Shown piece by piece: positions 43,501 through 51,949 of a stretch of 64,000 nucleotides of DNA. The notes below the pieces were generated by a model that did not search any database, was not told where the DNA came from, and saw only the letters and a program-made list of their open reading frames with translations. The stretch lies in NCBI GenBank assembly GCA_022072085.1, contig JAJVII010000057.1, forward strand, positions 1 to 64,000, read 5' to 3'. A program made the position numbers and the translations under genes. Within the stretch, counting starts at the first letter, position 1, and the number at the start of each line of letters is the position of its first letter. Source of the stretch: Phycisphaerae bacterium. Lineage in GTDB: Bacteria > Planctomycetota > Phycisphaerae > JAJVII01.

Positions 43501-45984
43501 CTACAGCAGGCCCCACCACTTGCGCAGGGACCACTCGGCCGCAGCCAGCACCAGGAACAGCGTCAGGAACGTCCAGCCGTCCCACAGATGGGTCGTGAAC
43601 TCGCGCGGGACCTTCTGCGGATCAGCCGGGATCAGCGAGGGCAGCTTGGACAGTTCGGCCATGTCCTTATACGGGAATTCCTTCTCGCCCTTGGCCAGGA
43701 CGGGGCGCTCGGCAAAGTAAATCTCCCCCCCGGCAGGCTGGACGAGATCGGCCATCGCGTTGGGATAGGCGCTGGTCTTGAGGCGTTCCAACGACTGCAT
43801 CGCAACGGTGAACTCGGTCTTGACGTCGAACAGGGGCTTGGCTTCGCTGTCGGCGTCCGGGGCGCTCTGGCGGGAGCGGATCTCCATCTTGCCCAGCCGC
43901 CGCGTGCGGTACTTGCCGCGGAAGTTCTGGGCGCCGGACGCGTCGCGCGTCATGCGGACCTTGTAGTCTTCGCTGGGCCCGGTGACGGTGACGTAGATCA
44001 CCTGGTCCTGCAACTGCTGCCACAACGCCGGATCGAGGATGCGCAGCGTGATGCCGACATCCTCACCGGGCGGGTAGCTCACCCGGTCGGTGCCGATGCT
44101 CACCTGCTGCTGCGTGCCGGTCAGCCTGGCCTCGCCGAGGTGGCGGATCGCCCGCGTCCAGAACCGGTCGTAGTCGTAGCTCTCGTGCGGATACCGCCAC
44201 AGCCAGAGGCTGTCGATGGCCGAGAAGAACACCGCCCCTTCGCCGTAACGTTGGATGGCCATCAGGATGTCGCCGCGGCCGTCGTCCTCGCCTTCCTTCT
44301 TCATCAGCACGATGGCCTTGGGCTTCTTGCGCAGCACCGGGTGATGCCAGTAGAGTTCGGGGAAGGTCGCCCAGACCGCGTCGTTGGTCGGCTCGTAGGT
44401 GCTGATGGCCATCAGCGGATGCCGGGCCCCCTCGGGGGTCCGCTCAGCCTTGAATGGCTTCTCGAAGTGCATGTCCAGGTCCGGGTGAACGTTCTTGTCG
44501 ACCTCAACCGGCAGCAGGCCGCGCACGGGGTTGGAGTGGACCTGGATCAGCTTGGCCAGTCCCTGGTTGCGTCCGGCAACGATCATCAGGCCGCCCCCCT
44601 TGGCGACCATGTGCTCCAGCCCGCCCATTTGCTGCACGGTCAACCCGTTGGGGTCCACGTCCATGAGGATACAGACGTCGTAGAGGGACCATTCGTCCAG
44701 CGTCGAGGGCAGCCGCTCGATGTTCTCGTTGCCCTGCTGCGTGTAGTCGATGTCGGCCGCCTGAAGCCACGTGCTCATCTGGACGATCGGGTCGCGCATC
44801 AGCGCGGGGACCATGTAGAGGTATTCGCGCGACGGCTCGCCGCAGATCAGCAGCACGCGCAGCGTCCGCTTGATAACCCGGATGGTCACCTCGGCCACGT
44901 TGTTGCACGCGCGGTCCAGCGTCGGAAGGAGCATGCCGTTGCCCTTGTCCTTGCCGGCCAGGGCCTCGTAGTCAGCCCAGTCCAGTTCCCGCTTGTCGCC
45001 GTGGACCACGATGCGGAACCGCCGGTTGCCCTCGATCAGCGGGATCATCGGGATCTCGATGTCCCGCTCGCCGCGGGTCAGTTCGTCGGCGCCCTTCAGC
45101 TCGCGGGTGGCCTCGGGAATCTTCTCGAACGGCTCGTCGGGCTTGTCCGCGTTCTTTTCGTACAGGTCTACCGTCGTGGCCAGGCGGTCGTCGACCTCGT
45201 TAGTCACGCTCACGTGGAAGGTCAGCACGTCGCCCAGGCTGGCGTCGGAGGGGACGTTGATCGGCGGGTTGATCCGCAGGTCGCTCAGCTCGTGCGGCGA
45301 ACCCAGGACCACCGCGTCCACGCGGACGCCGCGCTCCCCAGCCGCCCGGGCGGCAGCCGCCAATCCGGCCCCGCCGGTCTGACGTCCGTCGGTCAGCACG
45401 ACCACGCCGGAGACCTTGTCGCCGGTCAGCCGATCCAGCGTGCCGATGATGCCGTCGCCGATGTTGGAGTAATCGCCGTGGGGCTTGATCGCTTCCAACA
45501 GGTCGCCCTTGAGTTCGTCGGGAACCGCGGTGCCCTCGTACTGCGGCACACTCTTGACACGCTCGGGCGCCGCCGAGAAGTGAAAGACCTGCACGTTGTG
45601 GTTCTTGGCCAGTTCCGTGGTCAGCATCCGGACGGCCTGGCGGGACGAGTCGAACCGCGTCCTCCTGGCGGCCGTGCTGTCGGCCAGCAGCGGATCGCGC
45701 GTCGACGCCGGGAACGACATGCTGTCCGAATCGTCCACCAGCAGCGCAACCACGGGCGTACGCTCGGTGGTCACGGTCTGCGTGATGGTCGGCTTGGCCA
45801 GGGCAACCAGCACCATCAGCGCCACCAGGGCCCGAAGCGCCCACAGGCCGATCTGCTGCCCGAAGGTCAGGTGGTGCGCCTGGCGGGCCTCACGTCGGTA
45901 GAGATAGAAGTAGAAGACAGCCAGCGCCGCCGCGCACACCAGCAGGAAAGGCGCCAGTCCCTGGGCCGAAAGGGCGAACTTCAC
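43501..45984 (-). CDS. Membrane vWA / glutamine-amidotransferase-like protein
   Basis: Encodes 827 residues from a GTG at 45984 overlapping the previous TGA (GTGA), with GGAGG 8 nt upstream. Two N-terminal membrane segments (about residues 10-28 and 45-65) precede a vWA domain with MIDAS motif LLVDDSDSMSF (near residue 83) and LTDGRQTGG. The middle part (residues about 370-620) looks like the class-I GATase-like domain common in these proteins (LLICGEPSREYLYM, MIVAGRNQGLAKL). A C-terminal membrane segment ends the protein. Such proteins pair with BatA and MoxR. The vWA domains face the periplasm, probably as metal-dependent adhesion modules. Confidence 0.85.
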   Translation of the reverse strand: MKFALSAQGLAPFLLVCAAALAVFYFYLYRREARQAHHLTFGQQIGLWALRALVALMVLVALAKPTITQTVTTERTPVVALLVDDSDSMSFPASTRDPLLADSTAARRTRFDSSRQAVRMLTTELAKNHNVQVFHFSAAPERVKSVPQYEGTAVPDELKGDLLEAIKPHGDYSNIGDGIIGTLDRLTGDKVSGVVVLTDGRQTGGAGLAAAARAAGERGVRVDAVVLGSPHELSDLRINPPINVPSDASLGDVLTFHVSVTNEVDDRLATTVDLYEKNADKPDEPFEKIPEATRELKGADELTRGERDIEIPMIPLIEGNRRFRIVVHGDKRELDWADYEALAGKDKGNGMLLPTLDRACNNVAEVTIRVIKRTLRVLLICGEPSREYLYMVPALMRDPIVQMSTWLQAADIDYTQQGNENIERLPSTLDEWSLYDVCILMDVDPNGLTVQQMGGLEHMVAKGGGLMIVAGRNQGLAKLIQVHSNPVRGLLPVEVDKNVHPDLDMHFEKPFKAERTPEGARHPLMAISTYEPTNDAVWATFPELYWHHPVLRKKPKAIVLMKKEGEDDGRGDILMAIQRYGEGAVFFSAIDSLWLWRYPHESYDYDRFWTRAIRHLGEARLTGTQQQVSIGTDRVSYPPGEDVGITLRILDPALWQQLQDQVIYVTVTGPSEDYKVRMTRDASGAQNFRGKYRTRRLGKMEIRSRQSAPDADSEAKPLFDVKTEFTVAMQSLERLKTSAYPNAMADLVQPAGGEIYFAERPVLAKGEKEFPYKDMAELSKLPSLIPADPQKVPREFTTHLWDGWTFLTLFLVLAAAEWSLRKWWGLL

Positions 45985-48257
45985 AGGCTCACCTCCCCGC
46001 CGCGACGGACGGCTTCAGCGGCCGGGTCGGCCGACGGTCCGCGGCGGCGTCCGAACCGCCACGCCAGGAACGACTCGACGCCCAGCATGATCGCCAGGAT
46101 CCAGAACAACAACGATGCCAGCTCGGTCACCGTGTGCAGGTTGGCCGCCAGCTCCTCGATGGACCGGCCGGGGCTGACCCACGTCCACGACGACCCGCCG
46201 AAGGCCGTCGCGAAGCTCTCCTCGGTCAGCCGCGACAGATCCCCCTCCCCGCTCCGCGGATCGATATTCACGACGAACCGCCGCCGCGGGACGCGTTCCT
46301 CGATGGTGTCCACCTCGTAGACGCCGTTCCCCTGCGTGTCGCGGAAGCTGAGCTGATAACTGCTGGCCTGGGCGGCCTGCTCGGACCCGGCCGAATTGGC
46401 CGGCTGCGTGGTCGTCGCGGACGGGTCCACGTCGCGGAACGATCCGACGCGGTCGTGCGGCGTGGCCAGGACCGGCGAGCCGTCGGGCAGTTTGATCATC
46501 ACCTGCTGTTTGCTGATGTAGACCGGCTGCTCGAAGACGTCGCCGACGGTCAGGTTCACCGCCGCGTCAGGCTGGTCGACCATGTATCGCAGCAGATCCT
46601 GCACCATCACCAGGTACTGGCCCATCGCCGGCAGCCAGCTCCACTGCGGACCGGCGGTGCAGTTGGTGAACAGCACCCGGCCGCCGACCGTCGAACTGGG
46701 ATACCGCTTGGCGACCACCGCCGGGGTCCCGTCGCTGAGGCTCAGCAGCACCTGTCCGCCGCGCACCTCCACCGGCAGGTGGTGCATGAAGACGGCCTCC
46801 TTGGCCGATCCGAAATCCGTCAGGTCAGCCAGGCCGGCCACGGGCTCGTCCAGCTTCAGGTAGGGCGGCTGGGCGCCGGCCGGCGCGGGCGTGTCGGTCT
46901 CGATCAGCCGGACCGGCATCAGCCCGCCGCCGTTCTTGAACAGCAGGCGGTTGTAGTCCAGGCGGTTGACGTGGTCGCTCATGAATATCCACAGCGTGCC
47001 GCCGTCGGTGACGTAGCGTTCCAGCTTGGCGACCATCGACTCGTCGCTCAGGTCAACGCCCGCCAGCACGACCACCTGGTAGTCGTCGATGTTCTGGTAG
47101 ACCAGTTGGCTGGACGGGACGGTCCATGTGGTGAAGTGCGACAGCCGCGGTCGGCTGGGGTGGTTGGGCGGGGCAATGGCGTTGGCGAAGGTGTGGCTGT
47201 CCGCGGACCCGGACCCGCCGGCCGAGTCGTCCAGGATCAGCACCTTGACCGACTCGGGAACCTTGCACAGGAAGTAGCGGCTGTTGTCCGCGCGGTAGGA
47301 GTCGCCGTCGATCACGGCCTGCACGAGGTATTCGCCCGGCTTGGCGAAGCGGTAGGTGAAGGTGTGGTGGAATCCCCCGGAGGGCAGATTGGCCACCGGC
47401 TGGGTGTCCTTCACCTCGTCGTTGACGATGAAGTTGAGTTTGGATTCAGGCGCGGGGCTGGGCACTTCGCCCACGCACTTGACCGTCACCTGGAACTGCA
47501 CCGGCGTCTCGGTGGACATGACGTACTCCACCGGGTGCAGGTCGGTGACCATGTAGTTGAACTGCGGCGTGCCGCCGCAATCGACCATGAAGACTTCGCA
47601 TTGCTTCTGAAGCCTGGCCAGAACCTCGGCCGTCGGTCCCGTCTTCTTGTCAGGGATCCAGGTGTTCTGCTGGAAATCCGAGAAGACGTAGACCTCCGCC
47701 TTCCTGCCTTCGAGCATCTTCTCGATGTCCGCCAGCCCGCCGCTCATCGGGGCCGATGAGCAGGTCGGGCGCAGCGAATCGATCTCGGCCTTGGCGGTGT
47801 GCAGGTCCTCCTGGTTGTCAACGATCGTCCGGGCCTGGTCGCCCAGGAGGATCACCGTGACATGCGTTCCCTTGGGCAGACCGGCCACCACGCCAGCCGC
47901 CTTGCGCTTGGCCAGCCCGAAGCTGGTCGTCTCGGTGGTCTGCTGCTGCATGCTGGCCGTGCCGTCGATGAGGATGACGACGTTGCGGCTCTGCTCGCCG
48001 CTGCCGGTCTGGTGGCGGATGATCGGGCGGGCGATCGCCAGAACCAGCAGGACGATGGCCGCCGTCCGCAGAATCAGCAGGATGCGGTCCTGCCGCTTGA
48101 TCTTCTCCTGCTCCTTATTGTCCAGCAGGAAGCGGATCGTCGGCAGTTCGATCTGCCGCTTGCGGCGTCGGAAGAGCCACTCGATGATGATCGGGATTGT
48201 CGCGGCGGCCAGGGCGGCCAGCATCCACGGATTGAGAAACAGTGCCGATGGCGACAA
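45981..48257 (-). CDS. BatA-like membrane protein with vWA domain
   Basis: Encodes 758 residues from a TTG at 48257, with GGAGTG 7 nt upstream; no better start exists in frame. The N-terminus is BatA-type: FLNPWMLAALAAATIPIIIEWLFRRR, then RTAAIVLLVLAIARPII. A vWA domain with ILIDGTASM near residue 96 follows, and then a large GATase-like region (SVKVLILDDSAGG; TLWIFMSDHVNRLDYN). A C-terminal membrane helix (LLFWILAIMLGVESFLAW) ends the core. BatA proteins work with MoxR ATPases and have been linked to stress tolerance in other bacteria. It is the first gene of the 23-kb operon. Confidence 0.85.
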   Translation of the reverse strand: MSPSALFLNPWMLAALAAATIPIIIEWLFRRRKRQIELPTIRFLLDNKEQEKIKRQDRILLILRTAAIVLLVLAIARPIIRHQTGSGEQSRNVVILIDGTASMQQQTTETTSFGLAKRKAAGVVAGLPKGTHVTVILLGDQARTIVDNQEDLHTAKAEIDSLRPTCSSAPMSGGLADIEKMLEGRKAEVYVFSDFQQNTWIPDKKTGPTAEVLARLQKQCEVFMVDCGGTPQFNYMVTDLHPVEYVMSTETPVQFQVTVKCVGEVPSPAPESKLNFIVNDEVKDTQPVANLPSGGFHHTFTYRFAKPGEYLVQAVIDGDSYRADNSRYFLCKVPESVKVLILDDSAGGSGSADSHTFANAIAPPNHPSRPRLSHFTTWTVPSSQLVYQNIDDYQVVVLAGVDLSDESMVAKLERYVTDGGTLWIFMSDHVNRLDYNRLLFKNGGGLMPVRLIETDTPAPAGAQPPYLKLDEPVAGLADLTDFGSAKEAVFMHHLPVEVRGGQVLLSLSDGTPAVVAKRYPSSTVGGRVLFTNCTAGPQWSWLPAMGQYLVMVQDLLRYMVDQPDAAVNLTVGDVFEQPVYISKQQVMIKLPDGSPVLATPHDRVGSFRDVDPSATTTQPANSAGSEQAAQASSYQLSFRDTQGNGVYEVDTIEERVPRRRFVVNIDPRSGEGDLSRLTEESFATAFGGSSWTWVSPGRSIEELAANLHTVTELASLLFWILAIMLGVESFLAWRFGRRRGPSADPAAEAVRRGGEVSL

Positions 48258-48630
48258 GGCATCACACTCCGTTACAGGCTCATTCGAGTCCGGTCCGCCG
48301 CGTCTGGCTCAAGCGGTCCGGCCGGTCGCAGGCCGTCGGGACGGCCGCGCCGCTGTAATCCAACCGTCGGATCGAACGCTTCAACTCAACTTCAACGTCA
48401 ACTTCTGCTTCATGGCCGCCAGAACCTGGCCGGGCGAGGGGACTCTTCGGGCAACCGCCGCCTAGCACCTTCCGGCTCAACACGGAGCGCCGCGGCGCCG
48501 CAACGCGATTCATACCAGATTACAGCATCCCCGGACAGCCCATTTGCCCGCGAGGGCAAGGCCATGTCTGCTTATAACCCTTCCTCCTGCTCCAAGTGTC
48601 GCTCGCGACAGGTATTTTGGACGACGTGGA
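48258..48630. other. Intergenic gap upstream of the BatA operon
   Basis: No credible gene is seen in 373 bp. A small palindrome TTGCCCGCGAGGGCAA (48544-48559) lies beyond the end of the nucleotidyltransferase gene and may be a weak transcription stop. On the minus strand a purine-rich stretch with TTGAAG/TTGAG units (about 48378-48412) precedes the BatA start. The operon promoter must be here, but I could not place it with confidence. Confidence 0.45.
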
Positions 48631-49692
48631 TTACCGGTGCAATCTGGATGCGAGGAAGGCGACAAGCGCCCGCCGACGAGCACGCCGACTGTCCAGACAA
48701 AGGGCCTTGATCCGCCGCCCGCGCCACACCCCGCCGCAACGATAGAAGACCTCGATAAGCCGCAGCATCCGTTCCTGTCGGCGCCGGTCCAGGGCCTCCT
48801 CGTCCGCCCAGCGCGGGTCGGGGCTGCCGCTCAGCACGCCGGCAAGCAGCATCGACAGCGCCAGCACGCGCCGGTACGCGCACTCGGCCGCCAGTTCCCG
48901 GGCCCGCCGCACGCCCGATTCGTCCATCCGGGCATTCAGCAGCAGCAGGTCCAGCAGCGAGATCAGCGAGGTGAACTGGTGGTGGTATCCCCAGTGCCCG
49001 CACAGGTGGACCAGCGAGTGCGCCGGCGAGAGGATGCGGCAGGCCCGCCCGGCAATCTCGGTCCGACCCGCCTGTTCCCAGACCTGCTCGCCGGTCAGGA
49101 TCGAGCCGTCAGACCAGGAGGCCGACACGTCGCTCCAGTGCAGGTCAATCTGCACCTGCGGGCGAGCCGCGTCGTGAAACTCGACGCTGTTGAAGTATCG
49201 CAGCCGCCGCCGCACGCTCATCCTCGTCGAGGGGACCATGCCCATTTGCAGCAGCATCGGCTCGACAAGATCGTACTTCTCCCGGTCGATGAGCAGGTCC
49301 AGATCGACGAACGGACGCCACGCCGGCTGCGGGTAGATCGTCCCGGCCAGCGCCGCCCCCTTGAACAGCAGGAACCGCACGCCCCGTTCGTCCAGCCCCG
49401 CCCCTACGGCCGCCAGCGTGTGCTCAAGTTGCATCACCAGCGCCGTCTGGGCCAGCGCCATCGGGTGCAGTTGCTTCGCCGCCGACGCCGCCAGCCGCAG
49501 GCGTCCCTCGCGATGCAGGCTGTGCATCAGCGGCAGCAGGTTGTGTCGCCGGCCCATCGACAGCAGCACCGGCTCGGGCACGCCCTGGGCCGACGCGACG
49601 TACGACGGGTCAGCCGCGGCGCGGATCACGTCCACCACCATCGCCAGCGGCGCGGGCAGCGACAGGCCGGGCAACGTGGCGGGCTCGCTCAT
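48631..49692 (-). CDS. Nucleotidyltransferase-5 family protein of the RiPP-like cluster
   Basis: Encodes 353 residues, starting in a 4-nt ATGA overlap with the kinase gene. The NTP_transf_5 signature is visible: FLLFKGAALAGTIYPQP (Lys111-Gly112) followed by RPFVDLDLLIDREKYD with the metal-binding Asp130 and Asp132. Conserved HWSDVS and HLCGHWGYHH segments follow. In lasso-peptide clusters such as that of pseudomycoidin, a protein of this family works after an HPr-kinase-like enzyme to decorate the phosphorylated peptide end. Cytoplasmic. The same role here is inferred from gene order and overlap with the kinase. Confidence 0.8.
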   Translation of the reverse strand: MSEPATLPGLSLPAPLAMVVDVIRAAADPSYVASAQGVPEPVLLSMGRRHNLLPLMHSLHREGRLRLAASAAKQLHPMALAQTALVMQLEHTLAAVGAGLDERGVRFLLFKGAALAGTIYPQPAWRPFVDLDLLIDREKYDLVEPMLLQMGMVPSTRMSVRRRLRYFNSVEFHDAARPQVQIDLHWSDVSASWSDGSILTGEQVWEQAGRTEIAGRACRILSPAHSLVHLCGHWGYHHQFTSLISLLDLLLLNARMDESGVRRARELAAECAYRRVLALSMLLAGVLSGSPDPRWADEEALDRRRQERMLRLIEVFYRCGGVWRGRRIKALCLDSRRARRRALVAFLASRLHR

Positions 49693-50729
49693 CTCCTCAG
49701 CGCCTCCGCAACCCCCAGGGGGCCGTCGCCCAGCACCAGTCGACGGACCTCGGCTTGCGCCACCAGGTCGGCCAGCACCTGGAAATGAGCCTCAGCCGAC
49801 GCCGGGTTGATCAGCGACAGGTTCTGCTCCATCAGGGCGTTCAAAGCCTCCGTCCGCGTCGCCGGCTCGAAACGCGTGGGCCCCTCCCCTGCGATCCGCG
49901 GCAGCAGCACGCCGTCGACGTCCGCCGCGCTGAGCACACGTCCGGGCCACGCCCGCAGCGGGTCCAGCGAGTACTTGAAGCGGCCGTCCGCGCCGGGGCC
50001 CTCCGCCGCGACGGGGCCCCCCTCGCACAGCGGCGCCAGTCCCGGCAGCCAGCGCATGCTCGGCGGGCGCAGGCCCACGCGGCTGGGAAAGCCGTGCGCG
50101 ACGATGCGGCCGTCCTCGCGACCGAGCAGCACCCAGTCGTCGCCGAGGAACTCGCCGCCAGCCTCAGCCAGCGCCGCCGCCACGGTCGTCTTGCCGCAGC
50201 CGCTCGACGCCGCCAGCAGCCAGCAGCGCCCGTCGACGCGCACGCCGGCTGCGTGCGTCGGGAACAGCCCGAGGCTCGACAGCGTCCAGCAGACCGGCAG
50301 ATCCACAAAGAAGATCATCCCCAGGCGGCCGTCGAGTTGCTCGCCGTCCGCCACGAGCCCGCCGATCCGCCGCGACGGGAAGTCGATCCAGACGTGGCCG
50401 TGGCAGCCGTAGTCCAGCAGCGCCTGTTCGCCATCCCCGCCGGCGCGGCGATAGCCGACGACGTCGAATCGGCCGTAGATCAGGGGTTGATTGCTGCGGG
50501 TGTGGTGAAAGAACAGCTCGCCGCGGCGGAAGTCGTCCAACTCCGCCGGCGACAGAGCCCGTCGGCCCGACAGGTCGATGACGCCGCCCCCCCGTGGCCC
50601 GGCATTGCCCTCGCCGGCTGAGGCATTGCGGGCCCACCCCAGCCAACGATCCACCTCCGGCAACAGCGCCGCCGGCAGGCCGACCAGGTCGAGGGTCACG
50701 CCGTGAATATCAAATCGATGCAAAGGCAT
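49689..50729 (-). CDS. HPr-kinase-like (HprK-related) protein of the RiPP-like cluster
   Basis: Encodes 346 residues from the ATG at 50729. The frame stays open to a GTG at 50909, but that start would swallow the small peptide gene at 50755-50829 and has no ribosome site. A P-loop, LLAASSGCGKTT (Lys180), is followed by EFLGDDWVLL (Asp197/Asp198), the arrangement of HPr kinases and of the lasso-peptide kinases related to PadeK. These phosphorylate a Ser hydroxyl on the peptide. The N-terminal 140 residues are a variable domain. It sits 25 nt after the second peptide gene and is coupled to the nucleotidyltransferase gene, so the small peptides are its likely substrates. Confidence 0.85.
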   Translation of the reverse strand: MPLHRFDIHGVTLDLVGLPAALLPEVDRWLGWARNASAGEGNAGPRGGGVIDLSGRRALSPAELDDFRRGELFFHHTRSNQPLIYGRFDVVGYRRAGGDGEQALLDYGCHGHVWIDFPSRRIGGLVADGEQLDGRLGMIFFVDLPVCWTLSSLGLFPTHAAGVRVDGRCWLLAASSGCGKTTVAAALAEAGGEFLGDDWVLLGREDGRIVAHGFPSRVGLRPPSMRWLPGLAPLCEGGPVAAEGPGADGRFKYSLDPLRAWPGRVLSAADVDGVLLPRIAGEGPTRFEPATRTEALNALMEQNLSLINPASAEAHFQVLADLVAQAEVRRLVLGDGPLGVAEALRR

Positions 50730-50754
50730 CAGCGATTGCTTGACTGGCCGCGAC

Positions 50755-50829
50755 TTACGGCTGGCTGAGGCCAGCCAGGAGACCGACGTTGCCCCGTTTG
50801 CTGACTTGCGGCTTGCTGTAGGGTCGCAT
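50755..50829 (-). CDS. Putative RiPP precursor peptide B (24 aa)
   Basis: A 24-codon gene with GGGAG 9 nt before its ATG. It begins MRPYSKPQVSKRGNV and ends AGLSQP. It aligns with the other peptide gene over MR-x-Y-x-KP-x-V-x-x-R-x-NV and a following Gly-Leu/Leu-Ile/Leu-Ala part. Tyr4-x-x-Pro7-x-Val9-x3-Gly13 matches the YxxPxL(x3)G leader pattern read by RRE proteins in lasso-peptide clusters. Only about 11 residues follow Gly13, too few for a lasso core. A Ser stands third from the end. It is flanked by the other peptide gene and the kinase, both on the same strand. Direct support is the paralogy, ribosome site and context. Confidence 0.65.
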   Translation of the reverse strand: MRPYSKPQVSKRGNVGLLAGLSQP

Positions 50830-50958
50830 AGTGAATTGCTCCCGCCACGGGTGAAAATGCGTCCTGCGAAAGCCGGGCGACGCCCCCGGCGGACATCTTC
50901 CTCATACACAATACAACCGCGCCATTCATCGTCAAGCCCCTGCCGCTGGCCGAGAGGC

Positions 50959-51027
50959 TCACGAAGCTGCGATCAGCCCGCGGACGTTCGACCGGGTCAC
51001 GACGCGAGGCTTCTCGTACTTCCGCAT
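50959..51027 (-). CDS. Putative RiPP precursor peptide A (22 aa)
   Basis: A 22-codon gene with AAAGGAA 7 nt before its ATG. An in-frame ATG at 51045 would add six residues (MPKELI) but has no good site. It begins MRKYEKPRVVTRSNV and ends RGLIAAS, with Ser as the very last residue. Tyr4-x-x-Pro7-x-Val9 fits the RRE-recognised leader motif of lasso precursors. It is paralogous to the peptide gene 130 bp downstream. C-terminal Ser is the residue phosphorylated by HPr-kinase-like lasso tailoring enzymes, and such a kinase is encoded next door. Whether it is a full precursor or a leader-like peptide is open. Confidence 0.7.
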   Translation of the reverse strand: MRKYEKPRVVTRSNVRGLIAAS

Positions 51028-51130
51028 GATCAGTTCCTTTGGCATGACGCGCGCCGATCGGCCTGGGTCAACTCATACATACTTATCGTCCCGCAACCCG
51101 TCAATCAATAAGCTGCCGTTCGAGCGGGCG

Positions 51131-51592
51131 TCACGGATAGCGGTGCAGTTCGGCGAACCGGCCGTCCGGGTCGGCGGCCTCGAACAGCGGCCGGCCTTCC
51201 AGCTCGACCCATGCGTGCCCGTCGCCGGCGAAGTCGGCCCGGCTGATCGCCAGGTGGACGCTGGCAACCAGCCCCATCCGCCGCGCCCAGCGGAACAGGA
51301 CCAGGCTCCGCGGCAGGCAGCGGCGGCGGTTGCCCAGCAGAACCGCCAGGAAGATGTTCGTCCACCGGCGTACGAGCGCCAGCGTCGCCAGTTCGTCGGG
51401 CCTCGCGGCGTGCGAGCCCTGCCCGCCTTCCGGCTGGTCCCAGCCTTCGCAGAGCCGCTCCAGCGGCAAGCGGGCGATCCGCCGTCGCGCCTCAAGCAGG
51501 TCGCGCCATGTCCGCCACGCCAACGGCCATCGCCGCGGCGACAGCAGGCTAGCCAGCCTGCCCAGCCGGCTTCTGTTCCGATCGCAGTTCAA
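51131..51592 (-). CDS. Lasso-type B2 protein (transglutaminase-fold leader peptidase)
   Basis: Encodes 153 residues from a TTG at 51592 (GAGG 6 nt upstream), overlapping the PqqD-like gene by 44 nt. The C-terminal domain has the McjB/B2 triad: Cys92 in RRRCLPRSLVLFRWARR, His126 in GHAWVEL and Asp141 in EAADPDGRF. B2 proteins cut the leader from RiPP precursors delivered by a separate RRE (B1) protein. Here B1 and B2 are separate genes, as in many Gram-positive and planctomycete clusters. The two small peptide genes follow 103 nt later on the same strand. Confidence 0.85.
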   Translation of the reverse strand: MNCDRNRSRLGRLASLLSPRRWPLAWRTWRDLLEARRRIARLPLERLCEGWDQPEGGQGSHAARPDELATLALVRRWTNIFLAVLLGNRRRCLPRSLVLFRWARRMGLVASVHLAISRADFAGDGHAWVELEGRPLFEAADPDGRFAELHRYP

Positions 51593-51869
51593 TCGCGCCC
51601 TCGGCGACCAGTTGATCGATCAGTTCGCGGAGGTCAGCCGACGCCGTCGCTTCGTCCACGTCGTATTCGGCCAGGATCGCCGCCAGCAGGTCGCTCACGG
51701 GCCGCCGGCCGTCGATGCGGTCCCAGACGAACGTCCCCACCTCGTTGAGCGAGAAGAAGTCGCCGCTGACCAGATTGAGCACAACCCGCTCCTGCTCAAC
51801 CTGCCGCGCGCTGACCCGGCCGAGAATCGTCGGACGGGAGCCCCAGAATGCCGCGTCGTCCTGCGCCAT
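51549..51869 (-). CDS. PqqD-like RiPP recognition element (B1) protein
   Basis: Encodes 106 residues, with GGAGG 5 nt before the ATG. The PqqD/RRE fold is visible in VVLNLVSGDFFSLNEVGTFVWDRIDGRRPVSDLLAAI and the following helices (DEATASADLRELIDQLVAEG). Such domains bind the leader of a RiPP precursor and pass it to the peptidase or modifying enzyme. It is the first gene of the cluster and overlaps the B2 gene by 44 nt, so the two products are made together. The C-terminal extension (residues 95-106) is Ala/Gly-rich. Confidence 0.85.
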   Translation of the reverse strand: MAQDDAAFWGSRPTILGRVSARQVEQERVVLNLVSGDFFSLNEVGTFVWDRIDGRRPVSDLLAAILAEYDVDEATASADLRELIDQLVAEGAIELRSEQKPAGQAG

Positions 51870-51949
51870 GGTTGCCTCCGGTCATTCGAGCCGTCAGACA
51901 TGCTACCGGCCGCCAGGCCGCGCAGGCAACAACGGATCGCCGCACCGGC

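Noticed and set aside
41968-46320. Very long plus-strand open frame opposite the vWA and DUF4175-like genes
   Set aside because: It is an antisense shadow of G+C-rich genes. It has no recognisable domains and crosses several well-supported minus-strand genes.
50730-50909. Longer N-terminus for the HprK-like kinase from a GTG at 50909
   Set aside because: No ribosome site precedes it, and it would overwrite the peptide gene at 50755-50829, which has its own site and a paralogue next door.
48631-51869. A classical lasso-peptide cluster
   Set aside because: No asparagine-synthetase-like cyclase is found in the window, and the peptides are too short beyond the leader motif for a lasso core.
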